From Chrysopilus asiliformis (taxonomy: Eukaryota > Arthropoda > Insecta > Diptera > Rhagionidae): 64,000 nt of DNA. The stretch spans positions 65,688,470 through 65,752,469 of the forward strand of contig OZ035960.1 of the NCBI GenBank assembly GCA_964034945.1. The letters run 5' to 3'. Below, in pieces: positions 41,596 through 52,914 of this stretch (within the stretch, counting starts at the first letter, position 1; each line of letters starts with the position of its first letter). Under the pieces are notes generated by a model. The model made no database searches and was not told the origin of the DNA. It was given only the letters and a program-made list of their open reading frames with translations. The translations under genes were made by a program, and so were the position numbers.

Positions 41596-41850
41596 GTAGA
41601 ATTGGATTCTAAACACTGTTTGTTCTTGGAGTTTTGCAATAAAGTGAACCGTTTTCGAGAAATTTGCAAATAACTTTTTGGATTGTATGGGAGAGGGGGG
41701 AAGCTTAAGGGGTAGGTGCACCAAACTTCACAGAAACACCCTCTGTGCTAATCTAAAGTTTTCCTGAAAATTTGGTCAAAATCGGTTCAGCGGCTTAGAA
41801 GTCTATAAGCCACATACATACATACATCCATTTTTATATATATAGATAGA
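41596..41850 (+). repeat. Family-M relative with ACAT microsatellite tail
   Basis: It begins GTAGAATTGGATTCTAAACA, matches the family-M order (TTTGTTCTTGGA, GTGAACCGTTTTCGAGAAAT, TATGGGAGAGGGGGG), then diverges to a 3' end containing TGGTCAAAATCGGTTCAGCGG, CATACATACATACATCC and TTTTATATATATAGATAGA, an end style common to insect RTE-derived and SINE repeats. The left boundary coincides with the end of the 753-bp unit. Confidence 0.55.
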
Positions 41851-42693
41851 TTAATTTATTTGATAACAATAATTGATACTGATCAAACTAAAAAAGCTTA
41901 TTATTCTTCATATTTTGAGCAAAAGTGGTATTCGTCAAAAAAATGCTTGAAGCGTAATGACTTCTTACACCATGACCAAGTTACAACTGCATTGTAGAAA
42001 ATGGATTTGAATTTAAACCGAAAAATGGGGTAAAAACGGGGTAAATTTGCAAAAACGTCGTAAAATTTCGAAAAAAAATCAGAATTTAGCTCGCACACCA
42101 TTTAAGTTGTAAAATCACCCAAAAAACATTAATCTTACACTAGAAATAGGGTAATTTTAAACCTTGCGTAAAATTTCGACCAATATTCGTATTTTTACTC
42201 TCATTTTGGTGTAAAAACACGCTCGCAGGGTATTTTTGCATTATTGTACGGACAATTTAACCTTAACCTTATAATTCGCATAAGGTTTGTGGCATCGGAG
42301 TATAAATACTCAAATCGAGTTTCACTCTAACAAAATCCTGTGTGGCGCCTGCCACATGGCAGACATGCCCGGGAAATTTGGATGTGAAAACATCCGCAAA
42401 AATAATATAATATTTTTGTTTTTGCAGACCGTATAAGCCAAGAAATTCTAATACCATTTTCGGTGTAATTTTAAACAAAAAATGTCGTAAAATTACACCT
42501 TTAAGACGCGGTTTTGCTACCAAATAGGAGGAAAATTACAACAAAAATGTGGTAATTTTAAACATCCATGTCGTAAAATTACACCCGTATTGTACTTTTA
42601 CTTCTTATTTAGCTTAAAGTTCCCCCGTAAAAGAGGCTTTTGTACGCCACAAAATGAGTAAAAATGCATAGCTTTTAAGCCATTACGACTCGG

Positions 42694-42755
42694 TGTAATT
42701 TTACCCCTATTATCGTAGGAAAATGGTTTCCTACAATAATAGGGGTAAAATTACA
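42694..42755. repeat. 62-bp hairpin in a GTAAAATTACACC-rich zone
   Basis: TGTAATTTTACCCCTATTAT and its inverted partner flank a short loop, with one inserted base difference near the loop. The surrounding 42000-42780 carries many scattered GGTGTAATTTTA / TAAAATTACACC strings in both orientations, suggesting a decayed palindromic repeat array. Confidence 0.65.
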
Positions 42756-42975
42756 ATAAAATTTTCTAGAGTGTGGCTGGGAAATTTTTTTAAATGCGAA
42801 GTCTACAAGATTTTCAAACTCATTGGGCATTTGGGAAATGTTACCACTTTTATACCAAGAGTATCGAAATAAGTTTATATATCTGGGAGAAGATAACTGG
42901 TTATGTACCAGTGATTGTAATTTAATTATGTTGTTTCTTAGGTGTAAGTTTAACTCATAAAAAAAGATTTTTTTT

Positions 42976-43524
42976 AAATTTTGCCATAAACTCGAATGTC
43001 TGTCGATATAAAAAACACGTCTTGCTCATGAAAGTTCTTTACCAATTGGATGAAAATTTATTGTAAAAAAAATAGTTTGACAAGGGATGGAAACAGGGTG
43101 ACTTACCCTATTATTTTACTTTTTCCGGTCAAATGCAAAAACAGGTAAACTTTAGTTTTGATAGGCCTTTCAAAATATGCAATCAGTTTTAAAGCGCGGC
43201 AATTATAGGGGGGAGGGGGGCTGAAAAACCATGGTCGAATATTGGTCCCTCTACCCTATCATAGTAATATTAAATTTTTCTTTTCGCAGTTTCATTCTTC
43301 TCGCAAAAAGAAAACTTTTCGTTTTGGTTTCGTTCAAATCGGACTATTGGTTGCCGAGTTATGGCCAAAAATCGATTTTTCGCAGGATTTTCGAGGGGGG
43401 GTTTCCCCCCTTAAAACCGAATATCCGCAGATATAAAAAAATACGTGTCGCTTAGTTTTTTGAGTACTATAACATATGTCAATGCGAAGAGAATCGGAGG
43501 CGGACACCTGAAAAAGGTTCCTTG
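42976..43524 (-). repeat. Right long terminal inverted repeat
   Basis: Reverse complement of 39479-40027, about 99% identical by eye, followed by the TTA flank. Confidence 0.85.
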
Positions 43525-43737
43525 TTAGTGAATTTCTGTATTAAGTTAAACTTAGTGAATTCTTAAATTTGAATTTCTGTATTAAGCTAAACTTAGTGAA
43601 TTCTTAAATTGTATTAACTTCTCTTAGTGAAAATTAATTCTTAAATTGTATTAACTTCTCTTAGTCTTCAGAAGTTTTTGTTTGCTTAATCAATAAACAG
43701 TTGTTCCCGAATCTTCTAGTTTCATTCAACCACGACA

Positions 43738-45401
43738 ATTTGGCGCAGCCGGTAAACAAATAGGAAAAAAAAGGTAAGTGAATTCGTTTTCTTTTTCCTC
43801 CCAATTTATATGTGCAATAATTAATTTTAGTAATAATTAGTGGAAGTGAAGTGGAAGCGAGGGCCGACAAAGAAAAGAAAAGAGAAAATTTTTTTAAAAT
43901 AAAATAAAATCAAAATTTCTTCTTGAACTAAAAAAAAAACAAACACAGTTTCACAAGATAAAGACGCTAGGGCCCCGGGTCAATGTAGCACCGATTGCAC
44001 ACATTTAAATCGTTCAGTCAAGTAGTGCTACTCTGCTCTAAAAATTCAGAGTTTTACAACCGTACTACATTGTACTGAATCAAAGATAACTCGCAAAAAG
44101 TCCTACATTTGGCTCGGCAAACCAGTGTCTGAAAATTTTTCGGGAAATTGAAATGTGGCTCTAATTAAATCATCCTGAAACTGTCACAATTCTTCAATTT
44201 TAAATCAAGAAAATTATTTCGTGACATTAACAGGACCAATATTCAAACCGCACTTTCAATTACCCAAAAGGAAAATAATATCGAGAAACAATGGTGTACA
44301 AAAATGATATGTTCAATTGAAAAACAAGTCAAATCAAAAATTTAACAAAGACAAAAACGGTGAAATTTTTTTTTCTCTTTTCTCCGCTCTTCAAGTCAAC
44401 TCCACTAACAAAATAAATATAAAAATAAATTATGAACTAAAATCTAAAGAATAAATTTAATGTTATGTAATTCAACAGTAGGTAGCATAAAGTGTAATAG
44501 CATCCAGCAATGTAAAGTGAAATTATTCAATTCATGGTATGTTCCTAAAAAATAGTTAAAATATATACATTACGATCGCCTGTTAAACAAAAATACAACA
44601 TCTTTCAAACTAACTGCTAAACGACCCATCTATCTTCACACAAATTTTCTTGTCGTCCTATTGCTTTTCAATCACAAACAGTCGGTTTTTTATCACTTTG
44701 CCTGTTTCGCTCGGTCAGTTCATTTTCCATTGTGGTGTTCTCGCTACGACCATCGTTTTTTTATATGGATTGCTAGAATCGTTTATTCCTTTTCATCGCC
44801 TATCACAAGCACTTGAGTTAAATTGTAAACAAATTTTTTTCTATATATACTAGCCTTCACAACTGTTCAGATAATCTATTCTTAATACGACTTCGTAATA
44901 AGTACCTTTTACAACAACAAATAATTTTCTTATACGACATTAAACAATCCCTAACCCAAAACTATTTAACTAAAGGGTAGATAGTCTCACTACCAAACTA
45001 TAAATAACATAGCGAGGAGAAACTAATTACTTATGAAATAAACTTTACTTGTTCCGAAATTTTGATCTACATCTACCGTTAAATCAATTGTCCCTAGAAA
45101 ACTCCCCGACCTCATGGGTTACAATCACGTGAAAATTAGTATTAGAAATTGATATACAGGCACCTATCGGCCCCGAGTCAAATTAGCACCGATTGCATAC
45201 ATTTAAATCGTTTGGTCAAGTAGTGCCACTCTGCTCTAATAATTCGGAATTTTACATTCGTACTACATTGTACTGAATCCAAGATAAATCGCAAGAAGTC
45301 CTACTATTGGCAATGAATGTAGCACCGATCGCATACATTTAATGGGTATACACTAATACAAAAATTACTATAATAATCTCACACGTATAAGTAACACCTA
45401 A
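43738..45401 (+). other. Gypsy-B leader (1.66 kb) with a 140-bp direct repeat
   Basis: A long untranslated leader between the primer site and the gag ATG. A block at 43970-44110 recurs at 45168-45310 (GTAGCACCGATTGCACACAT / TTAGCACCGATTGCATACAT; CAAGTAGTGCTACTCTGCTC / CAAGTAGTGCCACTCTGCTC; ACTACATTGTACTGAATC). A third short copy follows at 45315-45350. No convincing ORF; a 67-codon frame at 44650-44853 is not supported. Confidence 0.7.
43741..43758 (+). other. Gypsy-B primer-binding site
   Basis: TGGCGCAGCCGGTAAACA lies three bases after the LTR end CACGACA. TGGCGCAG is the classical start of a primer site complementary to tRNA-Ser-type 3' ends in some insect Gypsy elements; the tRNA assignment is tentative. 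Confidence 0.75.
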
Positions 45402-47070
45402 ATGCCATTCGAGAGTAACATCCTAACAAAGGACGAACTTAAAAGGATTAACCAATTAGAAATCGACTCACAAAAATTACGAGAAGAAAACCATAAGCAA
45501 AAGAAAAATCTCGACAGATTCGAATCTAATTTCAAAAACGTAAAAGATATTCTATCGACAGAAATCCAATTAAGGATTCCGCGACACGAATTTCAAGAAT
45601 TCGAATTAGAATTAAATGCTATCCCTGAAAAAGACGAACAGATTGAGAAACAACTTAATAAAATAATCGAAACCATTAAGTTGGAAGAAACGCAATTTAT
45701 CAAAGAAATCGACAACTCCAAAAATAAAATTAAATTTTTGGTGGAAGATATCGATAGTCTTCAGCAACAATTAAAGGAGGCAACGGAAAGGGTAAATATT
45801 TACGAAGAGGAAAGTAACAAAGACAACAAAGTTACAACTAATAAAGCGATCTTACAAAATCTCAATAAGAACAAACAAGAGGAGGAAATAGCATCCCTAA
45901 AAAACCGATTGGCAAAACTTACAGCGGAACTCAAAGATAGGGAACAGGAAAAATCCAACGCCTTGTTAAAAGTAACCCAGATACAGAAATCTTTGGAAAA
46001 ATATACAAAAACAGAAAAACAAATCGAAACCAAAAACTCTCTTAGTACACAAGAAAAAGCAAAAATAAAAATGACTAACGCCACTGAGATGTACGAAAAA
46101 ATCATGGATATGTGTAGTAGATACATTCCCACTTTTTCAGGAGGTGTTAAGATTTATCTCGATAGCGAAGGACTTAAATGACAGGCTATCAGAAGAGGAA
46201 AAAGCCACATTCGCATCTTGTATAAAATACAAACTAACAGACGATGCTTACTACCTGGTGAGTACGGAGAGACCAGAAACCGTAAAGGAAATCCTGGACC
46301 TATTGAAGAAAAACTACGTCGCAAAAAAGGGATTCGAAGAAGTAAGGGCCGAAATGACCTCAAGCAAACAACGACCTGGAGAAAGCGTAGAAGATTACGC
46401 AGACCGATTAAAACACCTTCTGGACGAAACTAAGTACGCAATAGAAGCGGAATATCCCACAGGTCCTGAAGGACTTATGAAAGAGGCGGAAAAGGAGGTG
46501 GTAACCGTTTTCAAGAAGGGATTGATAAACCACCAAATACGTCAACTCTTGGTAGGTAACCGGGCCAAAAATTTAGAAGAAATAAAGGAGGAAGCTAAAT
46601 TCCTAGAAAAAGACATTAAACGACTGAACCTCGCGGAACCTAACCCACCCCAACAACAAAACCTGTATAACAGAAACTATCAAGGGGGAACCTCTAATGC
46701 GAATAGGAACGTCCCCCCTCCAAACCTGAGAAATAACAAACAACTAATCATGTGTAGTTTCTGTGGAAAAAGGGGACACCATGAACGGGATTGCTATGCA
46801 AAGGGAAACCAAACCTTTTGCACCAAGTGCAACACTTACGGGCATGACAGAAATAGTTGTCAAGGCCCACAACAGCAAGTAAGGGTTTTAAATGATCTAA
46901 ATTCGGCAACAAACGCTCGCGTTTTATATTGCCAATTCTGTAAAACTACCGACCACTACACAGACATTTGCGTTCGAAAATACAAAGCCGAACTTGAAGA
47001 ACAGGGAAACGGAAGCAGGCAGTCCGGAAGCACGACGGTTACTGCCAGTCCGAACACCCCAACAATGTAA
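45402..47070 (+). pseudogene. Gypsy-B gag (one frameshift)
   Basis: ATG 45402 starts a frame whose first 230 residues are strongly coiled-coil (Lys/Glu/Gln/Leu heptads). Near 46140, in the motif RYIPTFSGG, the meaningful frame moves by one base to 46144-47070: RFISIAKDLNDRL, TFASCIKYKLTDDAY, YVAKKGFEEVRAEM and PGESVEDYADRLKHLL make up the capsid. Three zinc knuckles follow: CSFCGKRGHHERDC, CTKCNTYGHDRNSC and CQFCKTTDHYTDIC. It ends at TAA 47068-47070. The capsid and knuckles fit insect Gypsy/412-like gag. The single frameshift inside gag is most likely a mutation, since programmed shifts occur between gag and pro, not within gag. Confidence 0.82.
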
Positions 47071-47822
47071 CGTGCAACCCCCCATTTCTCCCCCCTAACA
47101 AGGACCCTGACCGCTCTCAACAAGAAATCGACTTTTTAGGGAAATATACTATAAAATTAAATATGGACATAGCAAAATTCCCGAACCTGATAATGATGGT
47201 GGATACTGGGTCCGACTGTAACTTACTAAAACTCAGCCGTTTAAGAGAAATAGTAACAATTAACACAAAAGAAACCATAACGATAGGAGGCATTTTTGGT
47301 TCAATGAACCATTCTATCGGTACTTGTACCGCAGCTATCGAAATAGGCAGTGGCAAGTACGATTGTAAATTTCATATCATCCATGATACAGACTCGATAC
47401 CTTCAGACGGTATACTAGGTATACCCTTCTTGAAGGAAAAAGCAGTAATTGACTGCGTAAAGAACAAACTTACAGTCACCACGAGTTCCGCAACCTCAGT
47501 CGCACCCACAAGTATCCCACTAAAGCAACCCCTACCGAAATCTCTCTTCGGCCATGTAAACCTAAAGTTAAAAACTCCTGACAGCGTATTAAAAAACTAT
47601 AAGATCACCCACACAACATCCCAGACCCATGAACTAATTATGGAAACTAACAATTATCTAGTTAAAAAACGAACAGAAAACATAACCGAGGATATGAAAG
47701 ACAAAATACAAACATTAGAAACCGCCATTTCAGCGTCAAAGCACGCCTTAATTTTACTGAAGAAAAAAAGGAAAGTACCAGAGAAACACTCAACACCACC
47801 TTTAGGTCTTCGCCACTGGTAA
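47071..47822 (+). CDS. Gypsy-B protease
   Basis: Frame 0 is open upstream of the gag stop and carries LIMMVDTGSDCNLLKL (active-site DTGS at about 47203-47214), IGGIFGSMNHSIG (flap region) and SDGILGIPFLKEKAVID, the ILG motif closing the aspartic protease fold. Relative to the gag C-terminal frame it is the -1 frame, as expected for ribosomal -1 shifting in many Gypsy elements; I could not identify the slip site. The frame ends at TAA 47820-47822 after a Lys-rich segment, and coding potential continues in frame 2, pointing to an indel near 47780. Confidence 0.75.
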
Positions 47823-48475
47823 AAACAAAAACAACCCCTGAACCACCAACCCTGATACTCCCGTCCCTGCCCCTAATAAACCCAAATTCTCTACCCCTGA
47901 AAACTGCAACGAATACTTCACTGCAAGTAAAGGAAATAAAAATAATTGAAAATCAAGTGATTATAAATAAAGAAGTAAAAGATTATACAAGAAGAAAAAC
48001 AGCCCCTGAATCTATGCCCCTGCTAGCTTGTAAGTCTCTGCCCCTGACACCCCCGTCTCTGGCCCTGATACCCCCGTCTCTGCCCCTGATACCCCCGTCT
48101 CTGCCCCTGTTACCCCAGTCTCTGTCCCTGATACCCCCGTCTCTGCCCCTGATACCCCCGTCTCTGTCCCTGATAGCTTGTAAGGCTCTATCCCCGATAA
48201 CCCCTAACTCCCTTATCCCGATAGACAACCCTCGAAGGGCACTGTCTATCACCGAAGAGAAGGAAACAAGGTCAATCCAACCTCGCATGGGGATTGACCA
48301 AGCAAACTCTCCAAACACCCTTAAGTCCCTGCCCCTCAGAACCACTAACTCCCTTCCCCTGATAGACAACCCTCGAGAGGCACTGTCTATCACTGAGGAG
48401 AAGAAAACAAGGTCATCTCCACACAGTACCCACCACTTTCCCCAAAAGTTAGGACCTAGAACCGAAAAAATTTAA
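47790..48475 (+). pseudogene. Gypsy-B Pro/Leu-repeat linker between protease and RT
   Basis: Frame 2 is open across 47790-48475. The centre is a 21-bp repeat (48034-48175) coding about six to seven copies of a seven-residue unit near PSLPLIP. Further out are two related blocks, with NPRRALSITEEKETRS and NPREALSITEEKKTRS repeated about 155 bp apart. The frame ends in a stop at 48473-48475, and the next recognisable pol sequence is in frame 1 from 48475. Such Pro-rich linkers are not a standard Gypsy domain and may be specific to this lineage. Confidence 0.65.
48034..48175 (+). repeat. 21-bp tandem repeat in the Gypsy-B linker
   Basis: Unit GATACCCCCGTCTCTGCCCCT with GCCC/GTCC and GATA/GTTA variants; about six and a half copies, all in frame. 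Confidence 0.85.
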
Positions 48476-50490
48476 TGGTACCCATGAATACTGAAGAAGA
48501 AATGGTTTGTATTAAAAAAGAAATTCTACCCGGTGTGTTTTCTAGTAACACCATAGTTAGGCCACAAGATGGACACGCATATGTGGCGGTAATAAACGTC
48601 ACAATGAAACAAATCACCCTACCCCCTCTGGAGCTAGAAACTGAACCACTATCAAACTATAGAGTGGATAAGTCAGAAATCCCGAGTTTTCAAAAACATG
48701 GTGCACAGGTCAACACGTTTAGAACAAGACTCGTAATGGAGTCTATGACTTTGGACGAAGGCCTTAATATAGAAGAACGTTCCTCAATATCCCAGCTCTG
48801 TGCAGAATATAATGACATCTTTCACTTACCGGGAGATAGCCTTTCATATACCAACACAAACACCTTTAAAATACCCTTACTCGAAGATAAGGGGCCTATA
48901 TACAAAAACAATATCGAATCCCAGCAGCCCACACCGGTGAGTGCGCCCGGCAAATCAATGCATTGATTCAAGAAGATATTATCGAGCCAAGTACCAGTCC
49001 ATTTAACTCGCCAGTAATCTTGGTACCCAAAAAGGGAACCAACGAGGATGGAACAAGGAAACTTAGACTATGTGTAGACTTTCGGGAACTCAATAAGGTC
49101 TGCATCCCCTACGTGTATCCTCTACCGCGTATCGAGGAAATCTTAGATCAATTGGGGCGTTCTCGGTATTTCACCACCCTTGATCTCGCTAGTGGGTACC
49201 ATCAAGTGCTGATCGACCCTGCCGATAGACAAAAAACAGCGTTCAGTGTCAACTATGGACATTATCAGTATAAGCGAATCCCTTTTGGATTAAAAAACGC
49301 ACCTGGTTTCTTCCAGTCCCTCCTGAATGGAATCCTAACGGGACTGCATTGTTTTGTATATTTAGACGACGTAGTAATCTTCGCCAGTAACTTGACTACG
49401 CACAATGATAAACTACGGGAAGTTTTTCAACGATTTAGAAAGGCAAACCTGAAAATACAGCCCACAAAATGCCAATTTCTAAAACGAGAAATAATTTACT
49501 TAGGACACATTTGCTCCGAACAAGGTGTTCACCCAGACCCCAGGTTAGTGGAAGTAGTACAAAATTACCCACAACCCAAAACCCTAAAGCAGGTACAGTC
49601 GTTCCTGGGGCTAGCAAATTATTACCGCAAGTTCATTCCGAACTTCTCTAAATTAGCGAACCCCATCAACCGACTACTGAGGAAGGACGTTAAATTCCAT
49701 TGGAGTAACAATTGTGAAGGATCTTTTCAAAAATTAAAAAATTCTTTAACGTCCCCCCCAGTTCTCTCATACCCCGATTTCCAGAAGGAATTTACCTTGA
49801 TCACTGATGCAAGTGGCGAATCGTTGGAGGCTATTATAGAACAAGAAGGACGCCCCATCAGTTACGCGAGTCGAACGCTGAATCCGGCCGAGAGAAATTA
49901 CTCAACGACCGAGAGAGAAATGTTAGCGATAGTTTGGGCTACGCGAAATTTCAGATGTTATTTGTTAGGTAGGCATTTCAGGGTAATCATGGACCACCAA
50001 CCTTTAAGGGGAATGTTCAAGGTAAGGGATACAACCTGCCGTATGACTAGATTTCATCAAAAACTAACAGAATTTGACTTCGAAATTTTATATAAGGCGG
50101 GAAAAAACAATCAAAACGCTGACTGTCTGTCTAGAATTCCATGCCAACCTCCCACTAACAACGAAACCCAAGGAATTTGTTTAGTTATAACCCGGGCACG
50201 GGCAGCAGGGTATGCACCACTGCTATTAAACCACACGAATAAAACACCCTCCACACCAGCAACCCCTACCAAAAAACCTACCTCAAATCCCACAAACAAA
50301 ACAAGAAAACCTGCAAAAAATAACGTAAATGATCACGCTAAATTCAAGAAACCTGCTAAGGTTAACGTAAAAGAAGTCACAAACCTTTCTCAAGTGAAGC
50401 TAATACTGAAAGATTATCACGACTCAAAATTCGGTGGTCATTTCGGCACTACGAAAACATACGCACGAATACGAAAACATTTCCAATGCA
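48475..50490 (+). pseudogene. Gypsy-B RT, RNase H and integrase N-terminus
   Basis: Frame 1 (48475-48966) holds the pre-RT segment (SSISQLCAEYNDIFHLPGD). After a frame change near 48910, frame 0 (48963-50490) gives RT: IIEPSTSPFNSPVILVPKKG, RLCVDFRELNKV, FTTLDLASGYHQV (first Asp), KRIPFGLKNAPGFFQ and CFVYLDDVVIF (YLDD, about 49357), then YLGHICSEQGV. RNase H: LITDASGESLEAII, ISYASRTLNPAERNYSTTE, VIMDHQPLRG. A Lys/Pro/Thr-rich tether (50230-50370) precedes the HHCC-type integrase zinc module (GGHFGTTKTYARIRKHF), which is cut at 50490 by the family-M insertion. A residue in the RNase H motif is unusual (LEAII where VGAVL is typical). Confidence 0.87.
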
Positions 50491-50492
50491 AA

Positions 50493-50998
50493 AAACATAA
50501 CAAAAGCTATAATTGCCAATCTGGCAATTATTGAAAACCCGTATGGTGATTTAAGTGAACAGCGAACAGTTGTATCAAAATTCCACTTTGAAGTCTAATT
50601 TGATGCACCGTTTTCGAGATATTCACAAAAACCGTTTTCGTTCGTATGGGGGTACCCCCCCTAATGGTCCATTTTTGGATAAGATGCACCGTTTTCGAGA
50701 TATTCACAAAAACCGTTTTCGTTCGTATGGGGGTACCCCCCCTAATGGTCCATTTTTGCACATTAACGAACTTAGCCTCGCATTTGACGAAAAACGAATC
50801 TGCGCAAAATTTCAAGTCTCTAGCTCAATCCGTGCGCCCGCAATCCGCGCCACAGACAGACGGACAGACAGACGGACAGACAGACAGACGGACGGACATG
50901 CAGAAATTAAATATTTTTATCATTCTAAACACACTGGTGTAATTCATTTTTTTGTGCGATGACGGGATCTTGGCGTTACAAACGGTAAGGCAAAGTTA
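50493..50998 (+). repeat. Family-M copy inserted in integrase, 3' end lost
   Basis: Has the family-M left end and core, but the block from GATGCACCGTTTTCGAG to CCATTTTTGGATAA is tandemly duplicated (81-bp period: 50602-50682 and 50683-50763), so the G-TA-C palindrome occurs twice. The GACAGACGG microsatellite is at about 50855-50895. The copy stops at GGCAAAGTTAAT, missing the TATACCC...GGGTATAA end, where 50999-52310 intervenes. Confidence 0.8.
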
Positions 50999-52310
50999 AT
51001 AGGGGAAGCCGGGATATGTATTAACAAAACTTGGAAATTGGGTCATATTTTTTTAACAAGTAATATTTTTTGATATTGTGTTTATATCTAGCCATACTGT
51101 AGGTCTTCAGGTATCATAAGAAATAAAAAAAGTTTCAAACAGATAGTCACTATATGAAAAAAATCATTTTTATGAAAAAATGTCATCTGTTAAAACTAAC
51201 CCCGGTCACGGGGCTAGTTTTAACAACGATGGGGTAAGTATTAACATAAGTTTTAACATGGAAATAATTAAAATAAAAGATTTTTTTTTTCACAAAAATT
51301 ATAAAATAAACAAATTATATATCCTTTTAAATTCAAATATATTAATTATCACAAAAACTAATAAAATGAACCAAATAAATATCCTTTTCAAGGAACATAA
51401 ATCGACAAAAAAAATTAAGTCGTTTTAAAAAACAAAAACAATTATTATTATCTAAAAAAAGGTCTCAGGGAAGCTTTTTTGTACATAATTTGTATCTATA
51501 AAAACATAGTATGAGAATTCTTACTCTATGTCTATGACATTATATTGTTAATTCTTGCCCCATGGGTTTGTTAATTTTAGCCCCGACGCTACTTTTTTTA
51601 ACACGTTGACGGACAGTTGCGTCTATAGCCGTCAAGTTCAAGTTCACTATGTGACATGACGGCAATAGCCGTCCAATACGAAACGGTCGTTTTTAGACAC
51701 TGCGGCTGTAGCAGCACAAATGTGCATTTACCAGCGTACAAGTAGAAGCCTAGTGTCATGTTTTCGAAAAAAAATTTAGTATGCAAGGTTAACACATTGA
51801 GTATGCACGTGGTTGTGAACGGAGTAGTGCGATCTTGTTTTCTCTTCAATTTACAGTTCCTGTCATTTATTTATTTTTGTTTGATCATGAACTAACATTT
51901 CGTGTAAAACTCCCAAAAATACTTTGTTGCTCACAAAAAATTGCTTATTTCAGTCATTAAACCTGTCATTTACGTTTTTAAATTTTTGCTGTTATAGCCG
52001 CCATCGTCCCATTACATAGTGTCTAGAGTCCGCTGGCGCCATGACGGTTGTAGCCGCAACCTAATTAAAGGTGCTGAATTAATCAAAATTAAGTGTATTT
52101 AAGCAGAAAGAGTAAAACTATACTTCTAATATTCTAAAAATTACAAAAACATATAGTGTCAATTTTCGAATTTCACTTGTTTCTACTGTCCGTCAACGTG
52201 TTAAATTATTAACCACACACAAAAATATAGTTAAGGATTGTAATAAAACCAAAGGATATTATTAATTATAGCTTCATTAACTTAAATTATCGGCAAAGTT
52301 ATATTCAAAC
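50999..52310. other. AT-rich insert carrying a piggyBac-like MITE
   Basis: Separates the two family-M copies. Outside the MITE (51602-52200) it holds a short inverted motif CCCCGGTCACGGGG at about 51202-51215. Its two edges before the MITE (AGGGGAAGCCGGGATATGT... and the inverted AGCGTCGGGGCTAAAATTAAC) are weakly similar, so an older TIR element ending near 51590 is possible. The 82-codon frame at 51180-51428 is low-complexity and not called. Confidence 0.45.
51602..52200. mobile_element. piggyBac-like MITE, 599 bp, TTAA target
   Basis: The left end CACGTTGACGGACAGT (51602-51617) is the exact inverse of the right end (52185-52200). The flanks are TTAA on both sides (51598-51601, 52201-52204), the piggyBac hallmark. 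The interior has TAGCCGTC/GACGGCTATAG-type motifs in both orientations and no transposase frame. Confidence 0.85.
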
Positions 52311-52704
52311 ATAACAAAAGCTATAATTGCCAATCTGGCAATCATTGGAGACCCGTATGGTGATATTCGTATCAAAATTCGAACAGTTATACCAAAATTC
52401 CACTTTGAAGTCTAATTTTCCAATAGGATTTTTTAAAATTTATTCCAATCGGATTTTGATGTATGGGAGTTTTATGTAGAATCATATCCTGAATAACTTT
52501 TGTTCTTGGACTTTTTTGATAAGATGCACCGTTTTTGAGATATTCACAAAAAACGATTTCGTTCGTATGGGGGGTACCCCCCCTAATTGTCGATTTTTGC
52601 CCATTAATGAACTTAGCCTCGCATTTTACGAAAAACGAATCCACGCAAAATTTCAAGTCTCTAGCTCAATCCGTTCGCCTGCAATCCGCGCCACAGACAG
52701 ACGG

Positions 52705-52770
<66 letters not shown>

Positions 52771-52914
52771 GGACGGACGGACATGCAAAATTCAATTTTT
52801 TTTATCATTTTAAACACACTGGTGTAATTCATTTTTGTGTGTGATGACGGGATCTTGGCGTTACAAACGGTAAGGCAAAGTTAATATACCCTTTGGTTTC
52901 ACCATACGGGTATA
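52311..52914 (+). repeat. Family-M copy, complete, with long GACA microsatellite
   Basis: Left end ACATAACAAAAGC, palindrome with one variant base downstream (ATTGCCAATCTGGCAATCATTGG), G6-TA-C6 palindrome at about 52570, an expanded microsatellite (GACA)n from about 52695 to 52780, and the intact right end TATACCC...TCACCATACGGGTATAA. It is followed directly by the Gypsy-B integrase frame. Confidence 0.85.

Larger units (their letters stand above)
39479..43524. mobile_element. 4.05-kb element with 549-bp inverted terminal repeats
   Basis: 39479-40027 is repeated as its reverse complement at 42976-43524 with only about five differences noticed by eye. The outer end is CAAGGAACCTTTTTCAGG. The flanks are TTA at 39476-39478 and 43525-43527, fitting a 3-bp TTA duplication, as in PIF/Harbinger; other superfamilies are possible. 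No transposase or polymerase frame exists inside, so it is non-autonomous. The interior contains a 753-bp tandem duplication, a family-M relative and a hairpin block. It sits inside the Gypsy-B LTR. Confidence 0.8.
38997..43737 (+). repeat. Gypsy-B 5' LTR, split by a long-TIR element
   Basis: The left part 38997-39478 begins TGTGACGGCCCTAGCCGTCAC, containing the inverted pair GTGACGG / CCGTCAC. The right part 43528-43737 has an AATAAA signal (about 43691) and ends CACGACA just before the primer site. Excluding the insertion the LTR is about 0.69 kb. The right part contains a short duplication (TTAAGTTAAACTTAGTGAATTCTTAAAT repeated in part; 43550-43640). No 3' LTR is present for comparison, so the ends are inferred from TG...CA and the primer site. 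Confidence 0.7.

Noticed and set aside
43661..45000. Small frames in the Gypsy-B leader, including 44650-44853
   Set aside because: Isolated, hydrophobic/AT-driven frames without homology in a typical untranslated leader.
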